Origin: Streptomyces sp. MMG1121 | GTDB taxonomy: Bacteria; Actinomycetota; Actinomycetes; Streptomycetales; Streptomycetaceae | Direction of reading: 5' to 3' | Assembly: GCF_001280015.1 (NCBI RefSeq) | Contig: NZ_LGDV01000201.1 | Span: 1-64,000 of the forward strand | DNA: 64,000 bases | In this document: positions 1 to 8,060 of the stretch, in pieces | Layout: each line of letters opens with the position of its first letter | How positions within the stretch are numbered: position 1 is the stretch's first letter | Translations under genes and position numbers: made by a program | The notes under the pieces: generated by a model | Databases searched by the model: none | What the model was told of the DNA's origin: nothing | Seen by the model: only the letters and a program-made list of their open reading frames with translations

Positions 1-1740
1 ACCGGCGGTGGCGGTGAGCCGGACTCCGAGGGCGTGGACGGTGCCGGACAGCCCGGTGAGCGGGATCGTCACGGTCTGCCAGCCGTTGACCGACTTCACC
101 CCGGCTTGCCTGTTGACCGAGTTCACAGCCAGATAGGTGTACGGCGGTGTCGCCCCGGGGCCGCCCGGTTCGGCCGTCGCCACCGCCAGCTCCACGTTCA
201 CAGCCCCGGCGTCGGTCCGGGACGTCAGCTCGACAACCGTGTTCACACCGATCGGCAGCCGGGTCGCGTACACATCCAGCACCGCGGGTTGATCCAGTTC
301 ACCGTCCACCAGCACGCTGCTCCCGCCCCGCCAGGCGTCGGCGAAGTCGAAGGAGACCGCCGGCCGCTGCCCCGCCGTACGCACCACCCAGCGCCGGGAC
401 GGCAGCCGGTCCTGGAGCCCGAGATGGTTCCAGGGGGCGTCCGAGGTGACGGCCCCTTCCTCGTACCAGCGCAGCCCGTGCCCGGTGTTGAAGACGCTCG
501 CGAACGGCAGCGCGGTCACCGTCGACCGGTCGGCGACCGACACCGCGGGCGCCCGCCAGGGGTCGCCCGCATCCGGGCGGGACGGGTCCAGCGAGCGTCC
601 GGTCCAGAACCGGTCGTCGGCCGCGTGGAAGTCGCCGGGGGCGCGCTGGTCGGCGGGCAGGTGGTTGCGGGTCCACTCCGGCCGGTAGAAGCCGATCGAG
701 GTGAGGTGCGCCTCGCCGGAGGGGACGATCGCGTCCCAGTCCACGGCCGTACCGGACCCGTCCGACTCGACGTCGACACCCGCCCACAACTGGTAGCGGT
801 CACGGCCCAGCCGATCCGCCCTGGTCGCCGAGGAGGCGAGCGTGGCAGCACTCCACCGGAAGTCCACGAACATGTCGTCGGCGGCCTGGAAGAACGCCTG
901 GTTCTGGCTGTCCAGGGCGCCCTGCCAGCTGACGGAGCCGTTGACCGTCATCGCGTCGTACCAGGTCACCCGCTGCCCGTGCGCCGCCGCGAGCGTCTTC
1001 AGCTCCTTCACGAAGGCGAGCATCGCCTGGCCGAGCGCGCTGTTCCCGCCGCCCGTCTCGGCGTTCACGAACCAGCCGTCGAAGCCGTACGCCGCCGCCA
1101 CCGCGACGAGTTGGGCGGCGAGCGGGAAGTGCCCGGAGGTGTCCTTCTGCACCAGGTCCCGGGTCCACTGGAGCTGTCCGCCGTACGCCGTCGGCGGCAG
1201 GAAGATGTTGCCGAGGACGGGCACGCCGTGCCGGTGGGCCGCGTCGGTGACCGGTGCGTTCGGCGCGAGGATCAGTCCCTCGCCGGCCGAGCCGCCCCAG
1301 AAGACCAGCTCGTCCAGGTAGGCCCAGTGGGTGAGGGCGTAGTAGTCGGCCGTCGCCGCGCCCTGCGAGGGGTTGCCGGAGGTGGGTCCGAAGGAGACCA
1401 GGGCCTGGACGCGGGCCTGGCCGGAGCGGGCGGTGCTGTTCGCCGGGGTCGGGGTGAAACGCGCGGCGAGCGGCACGGACGCGGCGTTGAAGGCGAGGTC
1501 GGGGTCGTCGGCCGCCCGCCAGCTCTTCAGGCCGCACCAGGTGACACCGGTGTCCGGGCTGCCCGCGGGGAGCGAGTCCGGGTACCAGTACGAGGCGTAC
1601 GGCGGGGTCGCGGCGGCCCGGGGACGGACGGGGGCCTGGGGACGGACGGCGGTCCGGGGACGGTCGGCGGCGAAGGCGGGCGGCGGGAACAGGCCCGCGG
1701 CGGCCCCGGCGATCAGGACGGTGCGTCTGCTGGGGTTCAC
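1..1740 (-). CDS. GH85 endo-beta-N-acetylglucosaminidase (C-terminus off window)
   Basis: Secreted enzyme expected to cut the chitobiose core of N-glycans, leaving one GlcNAc on the protein. The frame is open from a GTG at 1740 to the left edge, so 580 residues are visible and the C-terminus is missing. The N-terminus has a twin-arginine-like signal (SRRTVLIAGAAAG) and then a Pro/Arg-rich linker at about residues 28-45. The GH85 active site is visible as GFDGWFVNAE, with Asn226 and Glu228 forming the pair used in substrate-assisted catalysis. GGAGG lies 9 bases before the GTG, and the start overlaps the stop of the upstream GH5 gene as GTGA, so the two are probably translationally coupled. 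It is the last visible gene of the operon read from 6149 towards 1. Confidence 0.9.
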   Translation of the reverse strand, partial: MNPSRRTVLIAGAAAGLFPPPAFAADRPRTAVRPQAPVRPRAAATPPYASYWYPDSLPAGSPDTGVTWCGLKSWRAADDPDLAFNAASVPLAARFTPTPANSTARSGQARVQALVSFGPTSGNPSQGAATADYYALTHWAYLDELVFWGGSAGEGLILAPNAPVTDAAHRHGVPVLGNIFLPPTAYGGQLQWTRDLVQKDTSGHFPLAAQLVAVAAAYGFDGWFVNAETGGGNSALGQAMLAFVKELKTLAAAHGQRVTWYDAMTVNGSVSWQGALDSQNQAFFQAADDMFVDFRWSAATLASSATRADRLGRDRYQLWAGVDVESDGSGTAVDWDAIVPSGEAHLTSIGFYRPEWTRNHLPADQRAPGDFHAADDRFWTGRSLDPSRPDAGDPWRAPAVSVADRSTVTALPFASVFNTGHGLRWYEEGAVTSDAPWNHLGLQDRLPSRRWVVRTAGQRPAVSFDFADAWRGGSSVLVDGELDQPAVLDVYATRLPIGVNTVVELTSRTDAGAVNVELAVATAEPGGPGATPPYTYLAVNSVNRQAGVKSVNGWQTVTIPLTGLSGTVHALGVRLTATAG

Positions 1741-2993
1741 GAGCAAGTGCCTCCGTGTGGGGTGGGGAGTACCTGGTCGGGGCTGACGACCTCGGTGATG
1801 CCGCGCGCGGCGAGATGGTCCTTGTCGTCGGCGCGGGTGTCGAGGACGGTGGTGGGGCGGGCGCCGTCGGCGACGAGCCGGAAGAAGGCGTCGAAGACGT
1901 CTCCGCCCGGCGCACAGCGGGAGCGCACGGCCGGATCGTCGGGGACGACGAGGGCGGTGGCGCGCACGGCGGGGGCCTCCTGGGTGCGCCGCGCCGCCTC
2001 GGCCAGCACGCGCGCGATGTCCTTGGGCTCGCGTCCGTTGGTCAACAGGCCCAGCCCGTATTCGAGTGGGGGGAAGTCGGCGAGGTCGCGGGAGACGTCG
2101 TACGAGCACCACCAGGTGACGCCCCACAGGTCGGGGCAGTCGAGGACGTGGGTGAGCGTCGCCTCGGTGAAGGCGGCGGCGTGCTCGGCGGGGACGAGCG
2201 GTGCGGGTGCGCCGACCTCCTGGAGCCACACCGGCCGGTGCGGTGCGTCGGCCCATGCCTTGCTCAGCTCGACCAGGTAGGCGGCGTGGTGCTCGGCCGG
2301 TACGGAGGTACGGCCATGGCGCTGGGCGGTGCCGTTGAACACCCAGGAGTGCACGGCGGTGACGTCGCCGAGGCGGGCGGAGTGGCCCGGGGTGAAGGGC
2401 TGGTCGTCCTGGTACCAGGCGGCGTCGTAGGAGGCGTGCAGGTGGAGCCGGTCCGGGGCGCCCTCGGCGCACGCGGCGAGCATCCGGACGAGCCAGCGCT
2501 CGGCGTCCTCGGCCGTGATCCGGTCGGGGTCGGGGTGCGGGCCCGCGGCGAACTGGTTGACCTCGTTGCCGACGGTCATGCCGATGAAGCCCGGCCGGTC
2601 GGCGAGGGCCGCGGCGAGGGTGCGCAGATAGCCGGCCTGGGCCTCCACCGCCTCCGGGTCGGTGAAGAGGTTGCGCCGGTGCCAGGTGCGGGTCCACGCG
2701 GGCAGGAAGTCGAAGCTGCTCAAGTGCCCCTGCAGTCCGTCGACGTTGACGTCCATGCCGCGTTCGGCGGCCGCGTCGGCGAGGGCCACGAGCTGCTCGA
2801 CGGCGCGCGGCCGGATCAGGGTGCGGTTGGGCTGGAAGTACGGCCACAGCGGGAAGACCCGGATGTGATCGAGGCCGAGGGCGGCGATCGCGTCGAGGTC
2901 GGCGCGCACGGAGTCGAGGTCGAAGTCGAGCCAGTGGTGGAACCATCCCTGGCTCGGGGTGTAGTTGACGCCGAAGCGGACGGCAGGAGGCAT
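1737..2993 (-). CDS. GH5-family glycosidase, possibly beta-mannosidase of the N-glycan core
   Basis: A (beta/alpha)8 glycosidase of 418 residues without a signal peptide, so probably cytoplasmic. GH5 hallmarks are visible: the acid/base Glu144 in TVGNEVNQ and the nucleophile Glu259 in PVWLQEVGAP. The start follows AAGGA with a 5-base gap. The context (GH85 downstream, sugar ABC transporter upstream, GH29 and GH92 genes nearby) suggests it splits an imported product such as Man-beta-1,4-GlcNAc. GH5 subfamily 18 enzymes of bifidobacteria are known to do this. The subfamily is inferred here from context and not shown by the sequence; a beta-mannanase or other GH5 activity is possible. Confidence 0.85.
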   Translation of the reverse strand: MPPAVRFGVNYTPSQGWFHHWLDFDLDSVRADLDAIAALGLDHIRVFPLWPYFQPNRTLIRPRAVEQLVALADAAAERGMDVNVDGLQGHLSSFDFLPAWTRTWHRRNLFTDPEAVEAQAGYLRTLAAALADRPGFIGMTVGNEVNQFAAGPHPDPDRITAEDAERWLVRMLAACAEGAPDRLHLHASYDAAWYQDDQPFTPGHSARLGDVTAVHSWVFNGTAQRHGRTSVPAEHHAAYLVELSKAWADAPHRPVWLQEVGAPAPLVPAEHAAAFTEATLTHVLDCPDLWGVTWWCSYDVSRDLADFPPLEYGLGLLTNGREPKDIARVLAEAARRTQEAPAVRATALVVPDDPAVRSRCAPGGDVFDAFFRLVADGARPTTVLDTRADDKDHLAARGITEVVSPDQVLPTPHGGTCS

Positions 2994-3024
2994 GGAGGTC
3001 CTTGGGCGATGCGGTTGACGTGGT

Positions 3025-3930
3025 TCAGCCCTTGACGGCGCCCTCGCCGACCCCGCGGAAGAAGTACCGCTGCAGACAGGCGAAGAGGGCGATGAGCGGG
3101 GCCACGGCGATCACGGTGCCTGCGGCGACGATCCGTTCGTCGTTGGCGAAGGTGCCGTGCAGATAGTTGAGGCCGATGGTGAGCGTGAACTTGGACGGGT
3201 CGCTGAGGACGATCAGCGGCCACAGGAAGTCGTCCCAGGCGCCCATGAAGGCGAAGATGGCCACGACGGCCAGCGTCCCCTTCACCGCGGGCAGGGCGAC
3301 GCGCAGGAACCGCTGCCAGACGTTGGCGCCGTCGACATAGGCGGCCTCCTCGATCTCGTAGGGCAGATTGCGGAAGGCGTTGCGCATCAGCAGCACGTTC
3401 ATCGCCCCGATCGCGCCCGGCAGGACGACGCCGACGAGGGTGTTGTTCAGGCCGAGTTCGCGCATGGTGGTGAACTGGGCGATGACGATGCCCTCGACGG
3501 GTACGAGCATCGCCAGCACGAACACCAGCGTGGTGCCGCGCCGGCCGCGGAAGCGCAGCCGGGCCAGGGCGTATCCGGCGAGGGCCGAACCGGCGCAGTT
3601 GGTCACGACGTTGGCGGTGGCGACCTTCAGGGAGTTCAGGGCGTAGTCCCAGACGGGGATGGTGTCGGCGACCCGGGCGTAGTTGTGCAGGGTGGGGTGC
3701 TCGGGCAGGAACGACGGCGGCGAGCCGTAGATGTCCTCGGTGGGGCCCTTGAGGGAGGTGGACAGCTGCCACAGGAACGGGCCGACGGTCAGCGCGAGGA
3801 CGGTGAGGAGCAGCAGATAGCGCACGGTCAGCTCGCCGACGCGGACACGGCGGCCGTGCTCGTCGCTGACGCGCGGCTTCCGGGCCGCGGTGACCGGCTG
3901 CTCGGGCCGTACCTTCTCCAGGATGCTCAC
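3025..3930 (-). CDS. Carbohydrate ABC transporter permease, MalG type
   Basis: Inner-membrane permease of 301 residues with about six transmembrane segments. The cytoplasmic loop EAA motif is visible (EEAAYVDGANVWQRFLRVALP, mid-protein), which docks the ATPase. The GTG at 3930 was chosen because GGGAGGAG precedes it and it overlaps the upstream permease stop as GTGA; a longer open frame upstream runs through the neighbouring gene and is not real. The operon encodes no ATPase, as is usual in Streptomyces, where one MsiK-type ATPase is shared between sugar importers. The substrate is inferred from the neighbours to be an N-glycan fragment. Confidence 0.93.
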   Translation of the reverse strand: MSILEKVRPEQPVTAARKPRVSDEHGRRVRVGELTVRYLLLLTVLALTVGPFLWQLSTSLKGPTEDIYGSPPSFLPEHPTLHNYARVADTIPVWDYALNSLKVATANVVTNCAGSALAGYALARLRFRGRRGTTLVFVLAMLVPVEGIVIAQFTTMRELGLNNTLVGVVLPGAIGAMNVLLMRNAFRNLPYEIEEAAYVDGANVWQRFLRVALPAVKGTLAVVAIFAFMGAWDDFLWPLIVLSDPSKFTLTIGLNYLHGTFANDERIVAAGTVIAVAPLIALFACLQRYFFRGVGEGAVKG

Positions 3931-4856
3931 GACTCCTCCCTGCGGTCGGCGCGCAGCACGAGCAGCATGAGCGCGACGGTGACGACGAACACGACGACGG
4001 AGAGGGCGGAGGCGTAGCCGACGCGGCCGGTCAGGCCGGTACCGGTGCGCTGCACGAGCATGACGAGGGTGGTGTCCTCGCCGGCCGGGCCGCCCGCCGG
4101 GCCCGCCATCAGGTACACCTCGGAGAACACCTTGAACGCGGCGACCGAGGACAGCGCGGCGACCAGCACCATGGTGGAGCGCACGGCGGGCACGGTGACC
4201 GAGAGGAACCGGCGCACCGGCCCGGCGCCGTCCACGGCGGCGGCCTCGTGCAGTTCGCGGGGCACGTTCGCGAGCGCCGCCAGGTAAATGATCATGTAGT
4301 AGCCGAGGCCCTTCCACACCGTGACGGCCATCGCGCTCAGCAGGAGCAGCCACTGGTCGCTCAGGAAGCCGACCCGGCCGATCCCGACGCTCTCCAGCAG
4401 CGAGTTGATCAGACCGCGCTCGTCCAGCAGCCACACCCAGATCAGCCCGACGACCACGATCGAGGCGACGACCGGGGTGTAGAAGGCGGAGCGGAAGAAG
4501 GTGATGCCGGGGATGTTCTTCTGCACCAGCAGTGCGAGCAGCAGCGGCAGGACGACCAGGGCGGGTACGACCACGAGGACGTAGAGCGTGCTGTTGCGCA
4601 GGCCGGTCCAGAACATGTCGTCGTGGAGCAGCTCGCGGAAGTTGGCGAGGCCCACGAAACGGCCCGGGAGCAGGGTGCGGCGGTCGGTGAAGGAGTTCAC
4701 CAGGGTGGAGACGAACGGGTACAGCACGAACGCGCCGGTGACGAGCAGCCCCGGTGCGGCGAACAGCCAGGGGCTGGCGGGCAGTTGGCGCCGGATGCCG
4801 ACCGGCGGTCGGCGCGGCACCCGGGCGGGTGCGGTGGGAGCGGTGGGAGCGGCCAT
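3927..4856 (-). CDS. Carbohydrate ABC transporter permease, MalF type
   Basis: Inner-membrane permease of 309 residues, partner of the MalG-type subunit. After an Ala/Pro/Arg-rich cytoplasmic tail (residues 1-25) the first membrane segment starts at about residue 30 (SPWLFAAPGLLVTGAFVLYP). The EAA loop is HEAAAVDGAGPVRRFLSVTVP. Its stop overlaps the next permease start. Only 6 bases separate it from the binding-protein gene upstream, so the three transporter genes form one unit. Confidence 0.94.
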   Translation of the reverse strand: MAAPTAPTAPARVPRRPPVGIRRQLPASPWLFAAPGLLVTGAFVLYPFVSTLVNSFTDRRTLLPGRFVGLANFRELLHDDMFWTGLRNSTLYVLVVVPALVVLPLLLALLVQKNIPGITFFRSAFYTPVVASIVVVGLIWVWLLDERGLINSLLESVGIGRVGFLSDQWLLLLSAMAVTVWKGLGYYMIIYLAALANVPRELHEAAAVDGAGPVRRFLSVTVPAVRSTMVLVAALSSVAAFKVFSEVYLMAGPAGGPAGEDTTLVMLVQRTGTGLTGRVGYASALSVVVFVVTVALMLLVLRADRREES

Positions 4857-4862
4857 GGCTGG

Positions 4863-6149
4863 TCAGCCCTGCGTCAGGAGGCGGTTCACGGCGTTGACAG
4901 CGTTGTCGAGGGCCTGCTTGGGGCTCTCCTTGCCCTGGAGCGCCTTGGCGACCTCGTTGCGCAGCGCGGTCTTCATCTGGTCACTGAACAGCACGGGCGT
5001 GTAATTGACCGCGTTCTTCAGCGACTTGGCGGCGGCGATGCGGACCCGGGTCTCGTCGGTGCCGTCCTCCTTGGTGAAGTACGGGTCGCCGAGGGAGCCG
5101 GCGGTGCTGGGGAAGATGGCGACCTTCTTCGCGAACGACATCTGGTTCTGCGCGTCGGTCACGAAGTGGGCGAAGGCGACGGCGGCCGGGGTGTGCTTGG
5201 TGCGGGAGTTAACCATCACGCCCATCACGTACATGTTGACGTGCCCGGTGCTGGTGATCTGGTCGGTGATGCCGATGTTCCGGTAGAGGCTGGGCGCGTT
5301 CTTCTTGAAGTTGCCGAGGTCCAGGGCGCTGCCGGGGTTCATGGCGACGGCGCCGGTGAGGAACTTCTTGCCGGAGGACTCGGGCGTCGCGGTCAGCGCC
5401 TGCGGGTCGAGGGCCCCGGCGTCGTACAACTGCTTGTACTTCGTCAGGAGTTCGACCCCCTTGGCGTCGTTGAAGGCGAACGCGGTGCCCTGCCGATTCA
5501 TCAGCGTCACGCCGTAGCGCCCGAAGTCCTCGATGGTGGGGACGTTGGCGAGGGTGGCGACCTTGCCGCCGCTCTTCCCCGCCATCTGCAGGGCGTCGGC
5601 GAAGAGGTCGTCGTACGTCGTCGGCGGCTTGGCCGGGTCGAGGCCGGCCTTCTCGAAGAGGGACTTGTTGTAGAAGAGCGGGCCGGTGTTCAGGTACCAG
5701 GGGAAGGCGTAGGTGCCGCTCATGCCCGGCACTTGATGACTGGCCCAGGCCCCGGCCAGGTACTCGGGCCTGTACTTCGCCGCCGCCTTGTCGAGGTCCA
5801 TGGCCAGTCCCGCCTTGGCGAGCGGGGCGACGAGGTCCGGGGAGACGTTGACGACGTCGGGCAGGGTGCCGCCGGCGGCGTCGGCGCTGAGCTTGTCGGG
5901 GTAGCCCTCGGCGGGCTGGTCGATCCACTTCACATGGGTGCCGGGGTACTTCTTCTCGAAGTCGGCGATCAGACCGTCGAAGTACGACTTGAAGCCGGCG
6001 CGCAGATTCCAGGTCTGGAAGGTGATGTTCCCCTCGACCTTTCCGGAGGCGTCGGTGGAGCCGCCGCCGTCGCCGCCCGAGCCGCAGGCGCTGAGCGGCA
6101 GGACGAGGGCGACGGCAGCGGCGGCGAGGGCTCTGCGAGGCATGGGCAC
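4863..6149 (-). CDS. Sugar ABC transporter substrate-binding lipoprotein
   Basis: Extracytoplasmic solute-binding protein of family 1. A short signal peptide ends in the lipobox LSAC followed by GSGGDGGG, so the mature protein is lipid-anchored. GTG at 6149 is preferred because AAGGGAG lies about 10 bases upstream; a longer start at 6200 has no comparable site, and ATG at 6143 is also possible. It is the first gene of the operon and is divergent from the LacI regulator at 6369. It probably captures the oligosaccharide released by the secreted glycosidases of this region. The ligand is inferred from context. Confidence 0.92.
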   Translation of the reverse strand: MPMPRRALAAAAVALVLPLSACGSGGDGGGSTDASGKVEGNITFQTWNLRAGFKSYFDGLIADFEKKYPGTHVKWIDQPAEGYPDKLSADAAGGTLPDVVNVSPDLVAPLAKAGLAMDLDKAAAKYRPEYLAGAWASHQVPGMSGTYAFPWYLNTGPLFYNKSLFEKAGLDPAKPPTTYDDLFADALQMAGKSGGKVATLANVPTIEDFGRYGVTLMNRQGTAFAFNDAKGVELLTKYKQLYDAGALDPQALTATPESSGKKFLTGAVAMNPGSALDLGNFKKNAPSLYRNIGITDQITSTGHVNMYVMGVMVNSRTKHTPAAVAFAHFVTDAQNQMSFAKKVAIFPSTAGSLGDPYFTKEDGTDETRVRIAAAKSLKNAVNYTPVLFSDQMKTALRNEVAKALQGKESPKQALDNAVNAVNRLLTQG

Positions 6150-6303
6150 GGTGACACGGCTCCCTTGCTGTGTCGGGCTGTTGGCGGCGGAAGAGACCAT
6201 GCACGGGCCGTTCGGAGAAAGTCAACGGATTCGCCAACTAAAGAAAATCAGACGCACATTAGTCCAGGTCGGAGGAGAGAGGACGAGAGCTTGCCACAGA
6301 TCA

Positions 6304-6341
6304 CTAATGCGCTTTAGGGTCTTGACACTCAAGCGCATTAG
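6304..6341. promoter_or_regulatory. Tandem LacI-type operators between binding-protein and lacI genes
   Basis: Two 14-base sites lie 24 bases apart centre to centre: CTAATGCGCTTTAG (6304-6317) and CTCAAGCGCATTAG (6328-6341). Both fit CTAA-N-GCGC-N-TTAG, an imperfect palindrome with a central GCGC as expected for LacI-family operators. Seen together they form a perfect 11-base inverted repeat (CTAATGCGCTT / AAGCGCATTAG). A TTGACA box (6322-6327) sits between them. Weaker matches occur at 6238-6251 and 6249-6262. Position and symmetry suggest repression of both divergent units by the adjacent regulator. Confidence 0.7.
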
Positions 6342-6368
6342 CCAACTTCGCCCGGAAGGGGGAGAAGC

Positions 6369-7478
6369 GTGCCGCCGACCAAACGGACCCCCGCACGCCG
6401 GCCCACGATGAAGGACATCGCCCGGCGGGCCGGGGTCTCCGAGAGTGCCGTCTCCTTCGCGCTGAACGACCGCCCCGGCGTCTCCGAGTCCACCCGCGCA
6501 CGGGTCCGCCGGGTCGCCGAGCAGCTGGGCTGGCGGCCCAGTACGGCCGCCCGCGCCCTGTCCGGCGAGGGAGCGGCCACGGTCGGCTTCGTCCTCGCCC
6601 GCCCCGCGCACACCCTGGGCGTCGACTCGTTCTTCCTCCAACTCGTCTCCGGCATCCAGGAGATGCTCGCGGAGCGCCATCTGGGCCTGCTCTTCCAGGT
6701 GGCCGAGGACGTGGCCGACGAGTGCGCGGTGTACCGGCGCTGGTGGGCCGAGCACCGGGTGGACGGCGTACTGGTGGTCGATCCGCGGGCCGAGGATCCG
6801 CGCCCCGGCCTGCTGGACGAGCTGGGCCTGCCCGCCGTGGTGATCGGCGGCGCGCCCGACGTCCGTCATCCGGGGCTGTCCACGGTCTGGGCGGACGACG
6901 CGGGCGCGATGGCCTCCGTGGTGGACGAGCTGACGGCCCTCGGCCATCGCCGGATCGTGCACATCGCCGGCCTGCCCGGCCTGGCACACACCCAGCGCCG
7001 TATCGCCACGCTGCGCGCGGAGGCGGAGCGGCGCGGGCTCACCGAGGTCCGGTCGGTCACGACCGACTACTCCGACACGGAGGGCGCGGCGGTGACCCGC
7101 CGGGTGCTGGGCGGCTCCCCCGCCCCCTCTGCCACCGCGCTGATCTACGACAACGACGTGATGGCCGTGGCGGGCCTCGCGGCGGCGGCCGAGCTCGGCT
7201 TCCGCGTCCCGCAGGACGTGTCGGTGGTCTCCTGGGAGGACTCGGCCCTGTGCCGCATGGTCACACCGCGGCTGTCCGCGCTGTCCCGGGACAGCGCGGA
7301 GTTCGGCCGGACGGCGGCGCGCGAACTGCTGGCCCTGCTGGACGGCGCCGCGGCCCGCTCGGTCGGGGTGCCGGTGCCGCGGCTGACGGGGCGGGGCAGT
7401 ACGGGGGCGGCGGCCTCTCCCCGGGCGATCAGGAGTGCGGTGGCGCCCCCTCCCCCAGGGCCGCCATCCGTGCGGTGA
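6369..7478 (+). CDS. LacI-family transcriptional regulator
   Basis: A sugar-responsive repressor of 369 residues. The N-terminal helix-turn-helix reads MKDIARRAGVSESAVSFAL (about residues 15-33), followed by the hinge helix near residue 60 and a periplasmic-binding-protein-like effector domain. The GTG at 6369 follows GGGGGAG. It is divergent from the transporter/GH85 operon and two matching operators lie just upstream of its own start, so it probably represses both. Its 3' end overlaps the convergent marR gene by 50 bases. Confidence 0.93.
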   Translation: MPPTKRTPARRPTMKDIARRAGVSESAVSFALNDRPGVSESTRARVRRVAEQLGWRPSTAARALSGEGAATVGFVLARPAHTLGVDSFFLQLVSGIQEMLAERHLGLLFQVAEDVADECAVYRRWWAEHRVDGVLVVDPRAEDPRPGLLDELGLPAVVIGGAPDVRHPGLSTVWADDAGAMASVVDELTALGHRRIVHIAGLPGLAHTQRRIATLRAEAERRGLTEVRSVTTDYSDTEGAAVTRRVLGGSPAPSATALIYDNDVMAVAGLAAAAELGFRVPQDVSVVSWEDSALCRMVTPRLSALSRDSAEFGRTAARELLALLDGAAARSVGVPVPRLTGRGSTGAAASPRAIRSAVAPPPPGPPSVR

Positions 7479-7911
7479 CGTCGTCGGCCAACTTCCCGAG
7501 CAGGCGGCCGAGTTCGCCGCGGTCGCGTTCCGGCCACTCGGCGATGGCGTCCGTGAACCAGCCGATCATGGACTCCGCGTAGCGGTTCGCCGCCGCCGCT
7601 CCGTCGTCCGTCGGCTCGATCAGGCTGGCGCGCCGGTCGTGGGGGTCACTGACGCGGCGCACCAGGGCGCGCCGCTCCAGTCCCTGGACCTGCCGGGTGA
7701 TGTGCGGGCCGACGACCTGCATGCGCTCCGCGATCTCCCCGATGCGCAGCGGCCCGTCGGCCGTGTGCAGTGTCAGGAGGACGCCCAGCGCGGGTCGGTC
7801 CAGGGCGAGGCCGGCCGCCTCTGCCGCCCGCTCGGCCAGCCTTCCCCTGCTGACGGCGTTGCTCAGCTGCATCAGTCGCGGCAGGACCGCCCGCACGTCC
7901 TCTGTGCTCAT
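7429..7911 (-). CDS. MarR-family transcriptional regulator
   Basis: A 160-residue winged-helix regulator. The recognition region reads LRIGEIAERMQVVGPHITRQV and is followed by the wing signature DPHDRRASLIEPTDDG. ATG at 7911 has GGAG 5 bases upstream; the adjacent GTG at 7914 would be too close. It is divergent from the flavin monooxygenase at 8061, and the gap contains a perfect 17-base palindrome beside its own start. A likely model is autorepression and repression of the monooxygenase, relieved by a small aromatic or antibiotic-like ligand. Confidence 0.92.
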   Translation of the reverse strand: MSTEDVRAVLPRLMQLSNAVSRGRLAERAAEAAGLALDRPALGVLLTLHTADGPLRIGEIAERMQVVGPHITRQVQGLERRALVRRVSDPHDRRASLIEPTDDGAAAANRYAESMIGWFTDAIAEWPERDRGELGRLLGKLADDVTARMAALGEGAPPHS

Positions 7912-7926
7912 CACATCTCCACTTGC

Positions 7927-7943
7927 ATACCTAAGTTAGGTAT
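7927..7943. promoter_or_regulatory. MarR operator 1 (perfect palindrome)
   Basis: ATACCTAAGTTAGGTAT is a perfect palindrome with 8-base arms, 15 bases upstream of the marR start codon. It has the size and AT-rich symmetry usual for MarR dimers. Confidence 0.75.
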
Positions 7944-7997
7944 CTATATCCTTCACCCACCGGCGTCACCGGGAAGGGCGCGGCACGCCTTCTCTAA

Positions 7998-8018
7998 AGA
8001 TACCTAAGGTACGCATCT
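7998..8018. promoter_or_regulatory. MarR operator 2 (imperfect)
   Basis: The core ATACCTAAGGTA repeats the first operator and is flanked by AGAT and ATCT. It lies 42 bases before the monooxygenase start, placing one site next to each divergent gene. Confidence 0.6.
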
Positions 8019-8060
8019 TTGGTGGGGCCGACGGACACGCGACCGACGGAAGGAACCCTC

